From Comamonas testosteroni (GTDB lineage Bacteria; Pseudomonadota; Gammaproteobacteria; Burkholderiales; Burkholderiaceae_C), in NCBI GenBank assembly GCA_008727115.1, contig CP044131.1, positions 310,001 through 374,000 on the forward strand: a stretch of 64,000 nt of DNA, read 5' to 3'. The position numbers and the translations under genes are program-made. Shown here piece by piece: positions 45,267-54,027 of the stretch. Below the pieces are notes generated by a model. That model ran no database searches, was not told where the DNA came from, and saw nothing but the letters and a program-made list of their open reading frames with translations. Numbering within the stretch: position 1 is the first letter of the stretch; each line of letters begins with the position of its first letter.

Positions 45267-46736
45267 ATGGCCATTTCCCTCTCCCGCCAAGCTGCTCTGA
45301 CGCTGACCCAGCAACTGGCTGAACGTCTGGCTGAGCGCATACGTACCCGGCTGCTGCCCGCCGGTTCGCGCCTGCCATCGGTGCGCGAGTGCGCGCGCCA
45401 GCAGGGCGTGAGCCCCTATACCGTGGTGGCCGCCTATGACCTGCTGCAGGCGCAAGGCCTGGTCGAGGCCAGACCGCAGCGCGGCTTCTTTGTACGAGAT
45501 ATTGCACAAAATCCGCTTCAAACGCAGGATGGGCAAGCGCAAGCAGCTATCAAAAAAGCTGAGGCGGATACGCCGCTGGGCTTGGCACCGGGCACGCATG
45601 TCAATGCCACCTTGCTGATTCGTGGCATGTTTGTGGAAAGTGTGGCGGGCAAGCCCCAGCCTGGCGCTGGCGTGCTGCCGGCGGAGTGGCTGGATGCGAG
45701 CTTTCTGGCTGCCGCCATGCGCAAGGTCACCAGCGGGCCCGCGCTGCGCGAATCGCTGGTGCGCTATGGCGAACCCATGGGCGACAGCAGCCTGCGCGAG
45801 GCGCTGGCGCGGCGGCTGCGGCGCATCGGCATTGCGGCTGTACCTGGGCAAATCATCACCACCATGGGCGCCACCCAGGCGCTGGACATTGTCAGCCGCG
45901 CCCTGCTGCAGCCCGGTGACCCGGTCATGGTGGAGGAGCCTGGCTGGGCTGTGGAGTATGCGCGCCTGCAGGCGATGGGCATGCGCGTGCTGCCCGTGCC
46001 GCGTGGCCCCGAGGGGCCGGACATGGCCGTGATGCAGCGCTATTGCGAAACCATGGCGCCCAAGCTGTATGTCAGCGTCAGCGTGCTGCACAACCCCACG
46101 GGTTACAGCCTGAGTGCGGCCAGCGCCCATGAGGTGCTGCAGATGGCGCAGCGCTACGGTTTCTATGTGGTGGAGGATGACACCTACTGCCACATCGCCC
46201 CTGACCACGCGCCGCGCGTGACGGTGCTGGACCGTTTGCAGCGCAGCATCTATGTCAGCGGCTTTGCCAAGGTGCTGGTGCCCAACTGGCGCCTGGGTTA
46301 TCTGGCCGCGCCGCCCGAGCTGGTGGAAAGATTGCTGGATACCAAGCTGCTGTCCACCTTATCTACTCCCACGCCCATGGAGCAGGCGCTGGCCCTGTGC
46401 ATGGAGCAAGGCCAGTTGCGCCGCCATGCCGAGCGCCTGCGCCAGCATCTGGCACAGGCCAGAACCAGAAGCGTGGCGCTGGCCCAGGCGGCAGGTTGCC
46501 GCTTTGTGGCCGAGCCCGCTGGCATGTTTGGCTGGGTGGATACAGGCGTCGATACCGAAGTGCTGACCCAGTTGCTGCTGGACGAGGGCTACATGATTGC
46601 GCCCGGTGCCATGTTCCACGCCAGCCGAGGATCGAGCACTTGCATGCGCATCAATTTCGCCACCACGCAGGACGCGGCCTTCTGGCGGGTGTTCGAGCGC
46701 GTGGTGAAAAGCCTGCAGGGTGCGGCAGGCGAATGA
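45267..46736 (+). CDS. MocR/GntR-type PLP-dependent transcriptional regulator
   Basis: 489 residues. The N-terminal GntR winged helix (about 10-82) has RIRTRLLPAGSRLPSVRECA and GVSPYTVVAAYDLLQAQGLV. A linker (about 85-130) follows, then an aminotransferase-like domain: RRIGIAAVPGQIITTMGATQ, VLHNPTGYSLS, VEDDTYCHIAPD and the PLP Lys in YVSGFAKVLVPNWRLGYL. Part of the linker (QAQAAIKKAE) is encoded by an interspersed repeat. Such regulators sense amino acids or PLP. The divergent aminotransferase is the likely target. Confidence 0.92.
   Translation: MAISLSRQAALTLTQQLAERLAERIRTRLLPAGSRLPSVRECARQQGVSPYTVVAAYDLLQAQGLVEARPQRGFFVRDIAQNPLQTQDGQAQAAIKKAEADTPLGLAPGTHVNATLLIRGMFVESVAGKPQPGAGVLPAEWLDASFLAAAMRKVTSGPALRESLVRYGEPMGDSSLREALARRLRRIGIAAVPGQIITTMGATQALDIVSRALLQPGDPVMVEEPGWAVEYARLQAMGMRVLPVPRGPEGPDMAVMQRYCETMAPKLYVSVSVLHNPTGYSLSAASAHEVLQMAQRYGFYVVEDDTYCHIAPDHAPRVTVLDRLQRSIYVSGFAKVLVPNWRLGYLAAPPELVERLLDTKLLSTLSTPTPMEQALALCMEQGQLRRHAERLRQHLAQARTRSVALAQAAGCRFVAEPAGMFGWVDTGVDTEVLTQLLLDEGYMIAPGAMFHASRGSSTCMRINFATTQDAAFWRVFERVVKSLQGAAGE
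45531..45562. repeat. AGCGCTT-type interspersed repeat inside the MocR linker
   Basis: GGGCAAGCGCAAGCAGCTAT then CAAAAAAGCTGAGG. It is in frame with the regulator and lies between its DNA-binding and aminotransferase-like domains. Confidence 0.5.
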
Positions 46737-46749
46737 GCGCAGAGGATAT

Positions 46750-46802
46750 GAGTTTTTTTACCCTCAAACGCTTATAGGGTAAGCGCTGATAGCTATGAAA
46801 AT
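46750..46802. repeat. AGCGCTT-type interspersed repeat
   Basis: GAGTTTTTTTACCCTCAAACG, CTTATAGGGTAAGCGC, then TGATAGCTATGAAAA, between the convergent regulator and flgN genes. Confidence 0.55.
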
Positions 46803-46820
46803 TGACTGGGGTGGGTCAGG

Positions 46821-47183
46821 TCAGCTGGCCGCGTGATAAATCCGTGCACGGCCGGTCTGTGAAGCGCCACGCAGGCTGCTTTCATAGGTGCTGTCCTGGG
46901 CCGCAGGAACCAGGGCCTGTGTGCGGCGCTGGTTGAGTACCGACAGACGTGCCAACTGGTCGCGCATGAGGGAGATGTCAGCATTGAGCTTTTGTGCCCG
47001 TTCGCGCAGCTCTGGCGTCCAGTCTTCGGGCGCAAAGCGCTTGACGAGCTGGGCCACAGCCACCATCGCGTCGCGCAGGCGGGTGCTGGATTGCTCCAGC
47101 GCAGAGGCATCCGAAGTTTGCAGCGATGCCGAGACGGTCTGAATCACCGCATCCAGCGAGTCGAGCATTTCCTGCAAAGTCAT
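46821..47183 (-). CDS. flgN: FlgN-like flagellar export chaperone
   Basis: 120 residues, almost entirely predicted helical with Leu/Ala/Gln heptads (MLDSLDAVIQTVSASLQTSD, MRDQLARLSVLNQRRTQAL). The Ala/Ser tail is typical of FlgN proteins, which escort the hook-filament junction proteins FlgK and FlgL to the export gate. Sequence conservation in this family is weak. The assignment rests mainly on size, helical pattern and position directly after flgM in the flgA-flgM-flgN order. Confidence 0.78.
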   Translation of the reverse strand: MTLQEMLDSLDAVIQTVSASLQTSDASALEQSSTRLRDAMVAVAQLVKRFAPEDWTPELRERAQKLNADISLMRDQLARLSVLNQRRTQALVPAAQDSTYESSLRGASQTGRARIYHAAS

Positions 47184-47206
47184 GGTGTCAGTCTCTGAGA
47201 ATGCTT

Positions 47207-47524
47207 TCAGGCGCGAGCGTGCACCAGAAATTCTTCCGTGTTGGCCAGCAGCTTGTCGGCCACGGCTTCGGCGCTGACGCGGAAGCTGCCATTGGCAATG
47301 GCTTCGCGCATGGCCTTGACGCGGTCGGCATCAAAGTCCGTGTTGGTGCGGCTCTGGTTGTCCAGGGCGCGGGCAGACGATGAGAAAGACACGGGCACGC
47401 CAGCGGCTCGCTCAGGTAAACCCTTGGTCGATTCTTCGGTGGCAACCGTGGTTGCAGATTTCGGTGCCTGCTTGGCCGCCGCAGCAGCAGCCTGCGGCAG
47501 ATCAGGCTTGTTACCTATCTTCAT
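47207..47524 (-). CDS. flgM: anti-sigma-28 factor FlgM
   Basis: 105 residues from the ATG giving MKIGNKPDLPQ; the frame runs 19 residues further upstream without support. The N-terminal half is low complexity, as in all FlgM (disordered, needed for export through the hook). The C-terminal sigma-28-binding part reads ADRVKAMREAIANGSFRVSA then EAVADKLLANTEEFL. FlgM holds FliA inactive until the hook is complete. A sigma-28-type promoter lies 48 nt upstream, giving the usual feedback. Confidence 0.93.
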   Translation of the reverse strand: MKIGNKPDLPQAAAAAAKQAPKSATTVATEESTKGLPERAAGVPVSFSSSARALDNQSRTNTDFDADRVKAMREAIANGSFRVSAEAVADKLLANTEEFLVHARA

Positions 47525-47571
47525 GCTGGTTCTCCAATCGCCCTGTATCGGCGTAGGGCGCTGTAGCCTTG

Positions 47572-47598
47572 CTTTCGACAAGGGCGCGTAAAACTTGA
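47572..47598 (-). promoter_or_regulatory. sigma-28 (FliA)-type promoter upstream of flgM
   Basis: Minus strand TCAAGTTT, 11-nt spacer, GTCGAAAG. The consensus is TAAAGTTT-N11-GCCGATAA; 7 of 8 and 5 of 8 positions match with the exact spacing. Confidence 0.6.
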
Positions 47599-47642
47599 GG
47601 GATTTTTGACACGGGTTCAGAAATGTGAGTCATTGCTCTCGA

Positions 47643-48401
47643 TTACTGAACCAGAACCACGCCCTGGGCATTGACTGTTCCCGTCACCAGGCGGCCATTA
47701 TCCATGCGAACCCGTACCTGCTGCCCCTGTCCTGCGGCGGTCATGGCCTTGCCAGAGGCGGTGACGCTGAAGCCGCCGCCGTCAACCATGACCTGTACCG
47801 GTGCGCCGGCGCTGAACAGGGCGGGGGAGCGCACCATGTTCTGTCGCAGAGCCTGGCCAGATGCCAGGGCACGGGTCGTCACCATGCCGATGAAGTCCTG
47901 TGCATTGGCAAACACGGGGGCGTTGTCTTCGGCCCAGTCCACCTCGCTGGAGGTGACATCGGCGGCGCTCAGGGTTGTGCCCATGGGGATATTGCCTTGC
48001 GCCACCCATGCCGGGCCGTAGGCGCGCACGGTAATGGGCAAGAACACATTCCAGTGAACGGAGCCCTGCACGCAGCGCAGACCCAGGCGGGTGCGACCCC
48101 AGAGGCGGCTGCCCGTGGGCAGATAAGGCTCCACCTTGGCGCAGGCCGCCAGGCGCAGGCGTGAATCAAGCTGGCCCATCTGCACTTCCATGCGCAAAGG
48201 CATGGGGTTGCTGCCCTGGGGGGAGTCGGCAGAGGGCTGCTGCAGGGCGGCATCCACAAAACGCTGGCCGATCTGGCTCAACTGTGCGGCTCCGTCCTGA
48301 GCATGCACGTTGCCTGCCAGCATGAGTGAGCCCAGGCACCACGCGGCAGCTGCGCCTTGTAAGCGGCGTAGTGCGAAACGGTGGGTGAAGCGGCCAGACA
48401 T
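47643..48401 (-). CDS. flgA: flagellar P-ring assembly chaperone FlgA
   Basis: 252 residues with a signal peptide (MLAGNVHA near residue 33). The C-terminal SAF/FlgA region contains IPMGTTLSAADVTSSEVDWA, TTRALASGQALRQNMVR and the final VRVRMDNGRLVTGTVNAQG. FlgA works in the periplasm to polymerise FlgI into the P ring. Divergent from flgB; 206 nt between them hold the control region of both operons. 118 nt separate it from flgM. Confidence 0.95.
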   Translation of the reverse strand: MSGRFTHRFALRRLQGAAAAWCLGSLMLAGNVHAQDGAAQLSQIGQRFVDAALQQPSADSPQGSNPMPLRMEVQMGQLDSRLRLAACAKVEPYLPTGSRLWGRTRLGLRCVQGSVHWNVFLPITVRAYGPAWVAQGNIPMGTTLSAADVTSSEVDWAEDNAPVFANAQDFIGMVTTRALASGQALRQNMVRSPALFSAGAPVQVMVDGGGFSVTASGKAMTAAGQGQQVRVRMDNGRLVTGTVNAQGVVLVQ

Positions 48402-48607
48402 GCATCAATCCTTGTGTGCGCTCTGCAGTGACAAGAGCTGCAGACGATGGCAGCAAATATAGGGGCGATGGTCTGGCGGTGATGGCTGGAAGAGCCTGCG
48501 CATTACCGCTTTCTTCGCGCTTTAGTTTTGCGCCCCGATTTTCATAATCCTCGCATGCCGCAGTCCGTGGGCGCAGGCACTTCCGAATTGTTGAAAGCGA
48601 GGCTGAC

Positions 48608-49021
48608 ATGCTGAACAAAATGACCGAACGACTGGACTTTCAGAGCGAGGCACTGCTGCTGCGCGCAGAGCGCCAGCGTGCCATTGCCAGCAATATTGCC
48701 AATGCCGATACGCCCGGCTATGTGGCGCGCGACTTCAACTTTCGCGAAACGCTGATGGCTGCATCCAGCGGCCCCCAGGCCATGACGCAGGCCAGCACCA
48801 CAGCAGCAGGCCATATCCCGCTGCAGGTGCAGATGTCGGGCGAGGCGCTCAAGGCCAAGCTGGGCTATGCGGTCAATTCCCAGCCCAGTCTGGACAACAA
48901 CACCGTGGATCTGGATCGCGAGCGTGCCAACTTCGTGGACAACGCCGTGCGCTATGAGGCCACGCTGCGCTTCATCAACGGCCAGTCCAAGACCATGCTC
49001 AGCGCCATTCAAGGCCAGTAA
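48608..49021 (+). CDS. flgB: flagellar proximal rod protein FlgB
   Basis: 137 residues. The N-terminal rod motif has QSEALLLRAERQRAIASNIA followed by NADTPGYVARDFNF; the C-terminal helix is FVDNAVRYEATLRFINGQSK. FlgB is exported without a cleaved signal and forms the base of the rod. First gene of the rightward operon; 16 nt before flgC. Confidence 0.96.
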   Translation: MLNKMTERLDFQSEALLLRAERQRAIASNIANADTPGYVARDFNFRETLMAASSGPQAMTQASTTAAGHIPLQVQMSGEALKAKLGYAVNSQPSLDNNTVDLDRERANFVDNAVRYEATLRFINGQSKTMLSAIQGQ

Positions 49022-49037
49022 GCCCAGGAGTTCAACC

Positions 49038-49442
49038 ATGTCGATGTTTTCCATCTTCAATATTTCGGGCAGTGCGGTCAGCGCCCAGTCCCAGCGCCTG
49101 AACGTGGTGGCCTCCAATCTGGCCAACGTCGATGCCGTGGCCGGGCCTGACGGCAGCGTCTACAAGGCCCGTCAGGTGGTGTTTCAGACCGTGCCCATGG
49201 GCCATGACGGCAGCGCGGGCGTCAAGGTCAATGCGATCAGCGAAGACGACACGCCTGGTCGCCGTATTCACGACCCCAGCCACCCACTGGCCGATGGCGA
49301 GGGCTATGTCACCCACTCCAACGTGAGCGCCGTGGACGAGATGGTCAACATGATCTCGGCCTCGCGCTCCTACCAGAACAATGTGGAAGTCATGAACACG
49401 GCCAAGACGCTGCTGCTCAAGACTTTGCAAATGGGCCAGTAA
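49038..49442 (+). CDS. flgC: flagellar proximal rod protein FlgC
   Basis: 134 residues from the ATG after GGAG. Rod-protein N-terminus FNISGSAVSAQSQRLNVVAS then NLANVDAV; C-terminal VNMISASRSYQNNVEVMNTA. Partner of FlgB in the proximal rod. Confidence 0.96.
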   Translation: MSMFSIFNISGSAVSAQSQRLNVVASNLANVDAVAGPDGSVYKARQVVFQTVPMGHDGSAGVKVNAISEDDTPGRRIHDPSHPLADGEGYVTHSNVSAVDEMVNMISASRSYQNNVEVMNTAKTLLLKTLQMGQ

Positions 49443-49458
49443 GCCCGGGAACACGCAC

Positions 49459-50121
49459 ATGATCTACGGCGCAAGCAGTGTGGACGGCACCACGCCCAAC
49501 ACCACCAGCAATAACAAGAACTCGGTCACCGACCCCAACGAGGCGCAGGACCGTTTCCTCAAGCTGCTGGTGGCACAGTTGAACAACCAGGACCCCATGA
49601 ACCCCATGGACAACGCGGAGATGACCTCGCAGATGGCGCAGATCAATACCGTGACCGGTATTCAGCAGCTGAACCAGACCATGCAGTCCATGGCTGGGCA
49701 GTTCACCGCTATGCAGATGCTGCAGGGCACCTCCATGATCGGCCGCACCGTGCTGACCGAGGGCAATACCCTGGGCACAGCCGTCGACGGAACGCACACC
49801 GCTGCGTTTGACCTGGAAGGCTCGGCCGCCAGTGTCAAGGTCCAGATCACCACGGCCAGCGGCGAGCTGCTGGACACCATTGACCTGGGCGCTGGTGCAG
49901 CAGGTCGCAACTATTTCACCTGGGATGCCGCCGACAAATACAGCGGCGACGCTTCTCAACTGCGCTACTCGGTTCAGGCCACCAATGGCAGCACGGTCGT
50001 GGCCTCCACACCGCTGGCGCCGCACGCCGTGATTGCGGCCAATGCCGGCAACGGCAGTCTGATGCTGGAGCTGGACAACGGCGAAGCCATTGCCTACACG
50101 GGCGTCAAGGCCGTTTACTGA
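49459..50121 (+). CDS. flgD: flagellar hook-assembly cap FlgD
   Basis: 220 residues. N-terminal cap signature EAQDRFLKLLVAQLNNQDPM then NPMDNAEMTSQMAQINTVTG; the C-terminal part is a beta-rich FlgD Ig-like/tudor region (VKVQITTASGELLDTIDLGA). It scaffolds polymerisation of the hook protein and is later lost. 46 nt before flgE. Confidence 0.96.
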   Translation: MIYGASSVDGTTPNTTSNNKNSVTDPNEAQDRFLKLLVAQLNNQDPMNPMDNAEMTSQMAQINTVTGIQQLNQTMQSMAGQFTAMQMLQGTSMIGRTVLTEGNTLGTAVDGTHTAAFDLEGSAASVKVQITTASGELLDTIDLGAGAAGRNYFTWDAADKYSGDASQLRYSVQATNGSTVVASTPLAPHAVIAANAGNGSLMLELDNGEAIAYTGVKAVY

Positions 50122-50167
50122 GTCGCCGATTCTTTTTACCGATTAATTGCCCCGCAGGAGAACAAGC

Positions 50168-51421
50168 ATGGGTTTCCAACAAGGCCTCTCGGGTCTGAAC
50201 GCCGCCAGCAAGAATCTGGATGTGATCGGCCACAACATCGCCAACTCCAACACCACGGGTTTCAAATCCTCGCGTGCGGACTTTGCGGAAATGATTGCCA
50301 GCGCCATTGGCTCGGCCAGCGGCCAGAGCAGTGGCATCGGCGTGAATGTGGCGGCGGTGTCGCAGCAGTTCCGCCAGGGCTCCATCACTTCCACAGGCAA
50401 CAACCTGGACATTGCCATCAACGGCAACGGCTTCTTCATCGTCAAGCAAAGCGATGGCAGCACGGCCTACACGCGTGCCGGCAACTTTGGCCTGGACAAG
50501 GAGGGTAACCTCAAGACTGTGGACAACGACAATGTCATGGGCTACATGGTGGACCCCGCGACCGGCAAGATCCAGTCCGGTGCCACGCCTGTACCTTTGA
50601 GCTTTCCCACAGGCCAGCCCATCCCCGCCAAGCAGACTTCCAAGGTGAATGTGGAGCTGAACCTGGACTCGCGTGCCACGCTGGCTGCGGGGGATGCCAC
50701 GGCCACTCCCCCTGTTGCCGCCACACCGCGTGCCACCTATGGCACATCGCTCAATGTGTATGACACGCAGGGCACGGCGATCCCCGTCAATCTGTATTTC
50801 GAAAAAGATGCGACAGGCAACACCTGGAACATCTTCAACTCCCTGGACCCGGCTGCGGGCCCCATCGGAGTGGCGACTTTTGATGCGAGCGGCAAGCTCA
50901 CCGGCGTCACACCGGGCACGGGAACCTCGCTGAACCTGAGCATCAACGGCGGCACGGCCAACCCCAATGGGCTGCCGGCCTTCAATGTGGAACTCGACTT
51001 CGGCGGCCTGACCCAGTTCGGCACCAAGTTTGCCGTCAGCAGCCTCAAGCAGGACGGCTATACCTCGGGCGCGCTGACCGGCATCAATGTGGGGCGCGAT
51101 GGCTCCATCGTGGCTTCCTACTCCAATGGCGTCACACGTACCGAAGGCCAGATGGCCTTGGCGGCGTTCACCAACACCCAGGGCCTTGGCTCCATTGGCA
51201 ACAACAAATGGGTGGCTACGGCGGATTCCGGCCCGGCACTCAATGGCTCGGCCCAGACCGGCACTTTTGGCTCTCTGCAGTCGGGTGCGCTCGAGGAGTC
51301 CAACGTGGATCTGACGGCCGAGCTGGTCAACATGATGACGGCGCAGCGCTCGTACCAGGCCAATGCCCAGACCATCAAGACGCAGGACCAGGTGTTCTCG
51401 ACCTTGGTGAATTTGAGGTAA
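50168..51421 (+). CDS. flgE: flagellar hook protein FlgE
   Basis: 417 residues from the ATG after GGAG. N-terminus GFQQGLSGLNAASKNLDVIG then HNIANSNTTGFKSSRADFA; C-terminus LEESNVDLTAELVNMMTAQR then SYQANAQTIKTQDQV. The central domain is Thr/Ala/Gly-rich, as usual. The stop TAA is followed with no spacing by GC-rich repeat copy D, in the middle of the hook-rod operon. Confidence 0.96.
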   Translation: MGFQQGLSGLNAASKNLDVIGHNIANSNTTGFKSSRADFAEMIASAIGSASGQSSGIGVNVAAVSQQFRQGSITSTGNNLDIAINGNGFFIVKQSDGSTAYTRAGNFGLDKEGNLKTVDNDNVMGYMVDPATGKIQSGATPVPLSFPTGQPIPAKQTSKVNVELNLDSRATLAAGDATATPPVAATPRATYGTSLNVYDTQGTAIPVNLYFEKDATGNTWNIFNSLDPAAGPIGVATFDASGKLTGVTPGTGTSLNLSINGGTANPNGLPAFNVELDFGGLTQFGTKFAVSSLKQDGYTSGALTGINVGRDGSIVASYSNGVTRTEGQMALAAFTNTQGLGSIGNNKWVATADSGPALNGSAQTGTFGSLQSGALEESNVDLTAELVNMMTAQRSYQANAQTIKTQDQVFSTLVNLR

Positions 51422-51490
51422 CCCCCTGAGGCGCTTTGCGCCTCCCCCCTGAAAGGGGGACGACGCCCTCGCTGCGGGGCGGCCCTTGCT
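51422..51490 (+). repeat. GC-rich 3'-flank repeat, copy D (short form)
   Basis: CCCCCTGAGGCGCTTTGCGC, CTCCCCCCTGAAAGGGGGACG, then ACGCCCTCGCTGCGGGGCGG and CCCTTGCT. The central stem is shortened (CCCCC / GGGGG around TGAAA). It starts on the base after the flgE stop. Confidence 0.85.
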
Positions 51491-51574
51491 CTGCGACTCT
51501 GGCTCAGGCCACGTCGCTCACGCAAGGCAACGAGCAGCAAAGAGGGCGATTGTTGAGAGCGAAGGAGAGCCAGA

Positions 51575-52315
51575 ATGGATCGAATCATTTACACCAGCAT
51601 GACGGGCGCCAATGCGGCGGCCCAGCGTCAGGCTGTGCTGGCGCACAACCTGGCCAATGCGGGCACCAATGGCTTTCGGGCCGAGATGTCGACCTTTCGC
51701 TCGGTGCCCTTGCAGGGCAGTGGCGCCAGCACACGCGTGTTTGCGCTGGAGGCAACGTCCGGCTATGTCGATGCTCCCGGTCCCGCCCAGCGCACAGGAC
51801 GGGAGCTGGATGCCATGGCCATGGGGCGTGCCTGGTTTGCCGTGCAGGGGCTGGACGGGCAGGAAGCCTATACGCGCAATGGCGTGTTCGAGATTTCTCC
51901 CGAAGGCGTGCTGGTCAACAGCCATGGCTTGCCGGTGCTCTCCGACGGTGGCGCACCGATCGACATCCCTGCCGAGTCGACGATCTCCCTGGGCTCGGAT
52001 GGCACGCTGACGGCCAAGACCGGCAATCAGCTGCCCGTGGCCGTGGGGCGGGTCAAGCTGGCGACGCCGCCGGTGGATGAGCCTCTGGTGCGCGGCACGG
52101 ACGGCTATTTCCGTCAGGCTCAAGGCCAGCCGTTGCCCAACGATGAAGCGGCTCGCCTGCTGGCCGGGTCGATTGAAGGCTCGAACGTGAATTCGGTCGA
52201 AACCATGGTCGGCATGATCGCTGCCTCGCGCCAGTTCGAGCAGCAGATGAAGTTGCTGCAGACCGCTGAAACCAATGACAAATCCGCCAGCCAGCTGCTG
52301 AGCCTGAACGGCTGA
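51575..52315 (+). CDS. flgF: flagellar proximal rod protein FlgF
   Basis: 246 residues. N-terminus MDRIIYTSMTGANAAAQRQA then VLAHNLANAGTNGFRAEM; the C-terminus SNVNSVETMVGMIAASRQFE is the rod/hook family helix. 153 nt after flgE because of the repeat, and 18 nt before flgG. Confidence 0.95.
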   Translation: MDRIIYTSMTGANAAAQRQAVLAHNLANAGTNGFRAEMSTFRSVPLQGSGASTRVFALEATSGYVDAPGPAQRTGRELDAMAMGRAWFAVQGLDGQEAYTRNGVFEISPEGVLVNSHGLPVLSDGGAPIDIPAESTISLGSDGTLTAKTGNQLPVAVGRVKLATPPVDEPLVRGTDGYFRQAQGQPLPNDEAARLLAGSIEGSNVNSVETMVGMIAASRQFEQQMKLLQTAETNDKSASQLLSLNG

Positions 52316-52333
52316 TAACCCAAGGAATACGCC

Positions 52334-53122
52334 ATGATTAACTCGCTGTTTACCGCCAAGACGGGCATGGAAGCCATGCAGACCCAACTGGATGTGATCT
52401 CTCACAACCTGGCCAACGTCTCGACCACCGGCTACAAGCGCGCCAGCGCGCAATTTCAGGATCTGATCTATCAGAACCTGCGCCAGGCTGGCGGCCAGAC
52501 CACAGAGCAGACGCAGCACCCGACGGGGCTGGACATTGGTCTGGGCACCAAGGTGATTGGCACCACGCGCGACTTCAAGGCGGGTAGCCAGCAACTGACC
52601 AGCAATGCGTTTGATGTGGCCATCAGCGGCAGTGGATTTTTTGAAATTCAGATGCCTGACGGCACCATCGCCTATACCCGCGACGGCACGTTCAAGCCTG
52701 ATGCCAATGGTCAGCTGGTGAATGCCTCGGGCTATCCGCTGGCAGCAGGGATTTCGATTCCAACATCGCCTGCGCCCGCCTCGGTCACCATCGGTGCAGA
52801 CGGGGTGGTGAGCATCACCACGGCAGGCAATCCGACCCCTCAAGCTCAGGGAACGCTGATGCTCAGCCAGTTCGTCAATCCGGCAGGCTTGCAGCCGGTG
52901 GGTGAAAACCTGTACCGCGAATCGGCGGCTTCTGGACCACCTCAGCAAGGCACACCGGGCACCAACGGTCTGGGAACGCTTCAGCAGGGCTATCTGGAAG
53001 CCTCGAACGTCAACGTGGTGCAGGAGCTGGTGACCATGATCCAGACCCAGCGCGCCTACGAAATGAACTCCAAGGCCATCCAGACCTCCGACCAGATGCT
53101 GGCTAAGCTGGCGCAGCTCTGA
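52334..53122 (+). CDS. flgG: flagellar distal rod protein FlgG
   Basis: 262 residues, the usual size. N-terminus NSLFTAKTGMEAMQTQLDVI then SHNLANVSTTGYKRASAQF; C-terminus ASNVNVVQELVTMIQTQRAY then EMNSKAIQTSDQML. It forms the drive-shaft part of the rod. Followed by a 171-nt gap with two interspersed-repeat units before flgH. Confidence 0.96.
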   Translation: MINSLFTAKTGMEAMQTQLDVISHNLANVSTTGYKRASAQFQDLIYQNLRQAGGQTTEQTQHPTGLDIGLGTKVIGTTRDFKAGSQQLTSNAFDVAISGSGFFEIQMPDGTIAYTRDGTFKPDANGQLVNASGYPLAAGISIPTSPAPASVTIGADGVVSITTAGNPTPQAQGTLMLSQFVNPAGLQPVGENLYRESAASGPPQQGTPGTNGLGTLQQGYLEASNVNVVQELVTMIQTQRAYEMNSKAIQTSDQMLAKLAQL

Positions 53123-53140
53123 TTGATCACTATGCATTGA

Positions 53141-53232
53141 GGAGCTGCTTGCGCTTGATGGATGGCGTTTTCATGTGCAATTGACATTGAATTCGTTGTG
53201 AGACAAGCGCTAGAAGCTCTTTATTCAATAGC
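53141..53232. repeat. two AGCGCTT-type repeat units between flgG and flgH
   Basis: First unit GAGCTGCTTGCGCTTGATGG (53142-53161) with GGCGTTTTCATG; second unit ACAAGCGCTAGAAGCTCTTT (53202-53221) with ATTCAATAGC. Together they make up most of the gap. Confidence 0.55.
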
Positions 53233-53293
53233 GCGCTGTTGCGCGTACCAGGGGCACAAGGGCCAAGCACCTGACTGCCAAGGACTTGCCGCC

Positions 53294-54007
53294 ATGTTCA
53301 AAGCCACCGTTTTCAATGCCTCCACCGCAAGCGCCATCGCCATGGCCTTGCTCGCTTCCGGTTGTGCGCTTTCCCCCAATGCACCGCCGCCCGTGGATAT
53401 GCCGGTGGCCACCACACCGCCCGTGCTGCAGCCGCGCGAGCAGGTGGCCGAAGCGCCTACGGGCAGCCTGTTCAATGCCTCGCGCTACCGCCCTGCCTTT
53501 GAAGATCGCCGGGCACGCCTGGTGGGCGATCTGGTGACGGTGCAGATCGTGGAGAGCGTGACGGCACGCCAGAACCAGGACTCCGGCGTGAGCCGCAAGA
53601 ACAGCCTGGGCGCCGGTGTCTCAGCACTGCCTTTCTTCAAGGGCGGCGCGACCCAGACGATCAAGGACAGCCTCAATGCCGAGCTGGGCAGCAAGTCCGA
53701 TTTTTCGGGCAAAGGCTCCACCAGCAATGTGAACACCTTTACCGGCACCATCAGCACGACGGTGGTGGATGTACTGCCCAACGGCCATCTGGTGGTGGCC
53801 GGCGAGAAGCAGGTGGGCGTGAACCAGAACGTCGATGTGCTGCGCTTTACGGGCACGGTGGACCCACGTTCGCTGCGCCCCGGCAGCACCGTGGCATCGA
53901 ACCAGGTGGCCAATGTGCGCATCGAGTCGCGCGGCCGTGGCCAGGGCAGCGAAGCCCAGTCAATTGGCTGGTTGTCACGGTTCTTTTTGAACGTTATGCC
54001 GTTCTGA
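53294..54007 (+). CDS. flgH: flagellar L-ring lipoprotein FlgH
   Basis: 237 residues from the ATG giving MFKATVFNAS. Lipobox LLASGC near residue 22, with lipidated Cys; then LVGDLVTVQIVESVTARQNQ near residue 82, the G-rich SDFSGKGSTSNVNTFTGTIS and VLPNGHLVVAGEKQVGVNQN. It forms the outer-membrane bushing of the rod. Confidence 0.95.
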   Translation: MFKATVFNASTASAIAMALLASGCALSPNAPPPVDMPVATTPPVLQPREQVAEAPTGSLFNASRYRPAFEDRRARLVGDLVTVQIVESVTARQNQDSGVSRKNSLGAGVSALPFFKGGATQTIKDSLNAELGSKSDFSGKGSTSNVNTFTGTISTTVVDVLPNGHLVVAGEKQVGVNQNVDVLRFTGTVDPRSLRPGSTVASNQVANVRIESRGRGQGSEAQSIGWLSRFFLNVMPF

Positions 54008-54027
54008 TTCTTCCGAGAATGGGCAGT

